Below are positions 63,901 to 64,000 of a stretch of DNA of 64,000 nt, one piece after another; positions within the stretch are counted from its first letter, which is position 1, and each line of letters begins with the position of its first letter. Location of the stretch: assembly GCA_963737555.1 (NCBI GenBank), contig CAVTTB010000003.1, positions 62,001 to 126,000 on the forward strand, written 5' to 3'. This stretch comes from JAHJQQ01 sp963737555 (GTDB lineage Bacteria; Pseudomonadota; Gammaproteobacteria; Thiohalobacterales; Thiohalobacteraceae). A program made the translations under genes and the position numbers. The notes below the pieces were generated by a model. The model made no database searches. It was not told the DNA's origin and saw only the letters and a list, made by a program, of their open reading frames with translations.

Positions 63901-64000
63901 CCATGCCGGGACGCGAGACGGAATAAATGTGTTTGACGCCTTCGATTTCGGAGAGCACTTGTTCGGCCGGCGTGGTTACCACATGCTCGACTTCGACGGC
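60959..64000 (-). CDS. RND-family efflux permease (AcrB/HAE-like), N-terminus beyond the window
   Basis: Over 1000 residues of an inner-membrane proton-driven exporter: porter domain ([20 protein letters not shown]), TM4-type segment [20 protein letters not shown] with paired Asp for proton relay, TM block [20 protein letters not shown], and second repeat [20 protein letters not shown]. The frame is open to the window edge ([17 protein letters not shown]), so the start at 63982 is not real and the gene continues. The family relates more to HAE1/HAE-3 type drug or lipid exporters than to metal-type CzcA; substrate unknown. The membrane-fusion partner should lie upstream, outside. Confidence 0.93.
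   Translation of the reverse strand, partial: [1013 protein letters not shown]

Noticed and set aside
1..64000. CRISPR arrays, rRNA, tRNA, insertion sequences, prophage genes
   Set aside because: No regularly spaced repeats, no tRNA cloverleaf or rRNA-like stretch, and no transposase, integrase or phage structural gene was recognised by reading.

Overview
The window reads as a piece of a G+C-rich gammaproteobacterial chromosome. Supporting genes are an Rsd/AlgQ anti-sigma factor, single-chain 1302-residue PurL, BamC next to DapA, the gcvR-bcp pair, msrPQ and RF3. The species cannot be named from the sequence. Layout is ordinary housekeeping genes interleaved with c-di-GMP-type signalling genes, one large nitrogen-assimilation cluster and one accessory island.

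Region 1 (1-12.7 kb): fbp (cut by the edge), a membrane methyltransferase-like gene, rsd, a YbaK-HDOD fusion, an IscR-like Rrf2 regulator without cluster cysteines, a spermidine-synthase-like gene, a FimX-like REC-REC-GGDEF-EAL protein with degenerate catalytic motifs, a TauE/SafE transporter, a RibD-C reductase, a cysteine-cluster protein, a Nudix hydrolase, a Crp-like regulator and a chemoreceptor.

Region 2 (12.7-25.6 kb, all on the minus strand): nitrate/nitrite assimilation. In transcription order: nasT (ANTAR antiterminator), leader 2, a small ORF, a single-domain globin, leader 1, nrtA, nrtB, nrtD, nasS, nirB, nirD, a DsrC/TusE-family gene, nasA. Both leaders have a sigma-54 promoter, two hairpins with A-N-N-G-N-N hexaloops exactly 35 nt apart, and an intrinsic terminator. 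That is the known layout of ANTAR-protein RNA targets. The reading is that nitrate releases NasT from NasS, NasT binds the paired hexaloops, and transcription passes the terminators into both the transporter/reductase operon and the globin unit. The globin branch and the DsrC-like gene are the least expected parts.

Region 3 (26-33 kb): glgC, prfC, a PEP-CTERM protein, and a leuA-udg-rimI operon. Region 4 (33-46.5 kb, accessory): hicAB, a large SpvB/FG-GAP/RHS protein with a polymorphic tip carrying HERDH, a translationally coupled small lipoprotein (candidate immunity partner), a TbpB-barrel-like secreted protein with a Slam/DUF560-like outer-membrane protein, and a LapG-like protease next to a membrane PAS-HD-GYP protein whose HD dyad is lost. 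Region 5 (46.5-64 kb): msrPQ with REP-like repeats, purL, an MBL hydrolase, bamC, dapA, galT, gcvR, bcp, phoH, a perM-like remnant, a LysR regulator and an RND permease cut by the edge.

Many conserved genes carry single-base frameshifts, mostly one inserted base, clustered in patches (21.8-23.5, 28.9-29.5, 43-45.8 kb). This looks more like uncorrected sequencing error than real gene decay. Affected genes are annotated as one locus with the shift positions stated.
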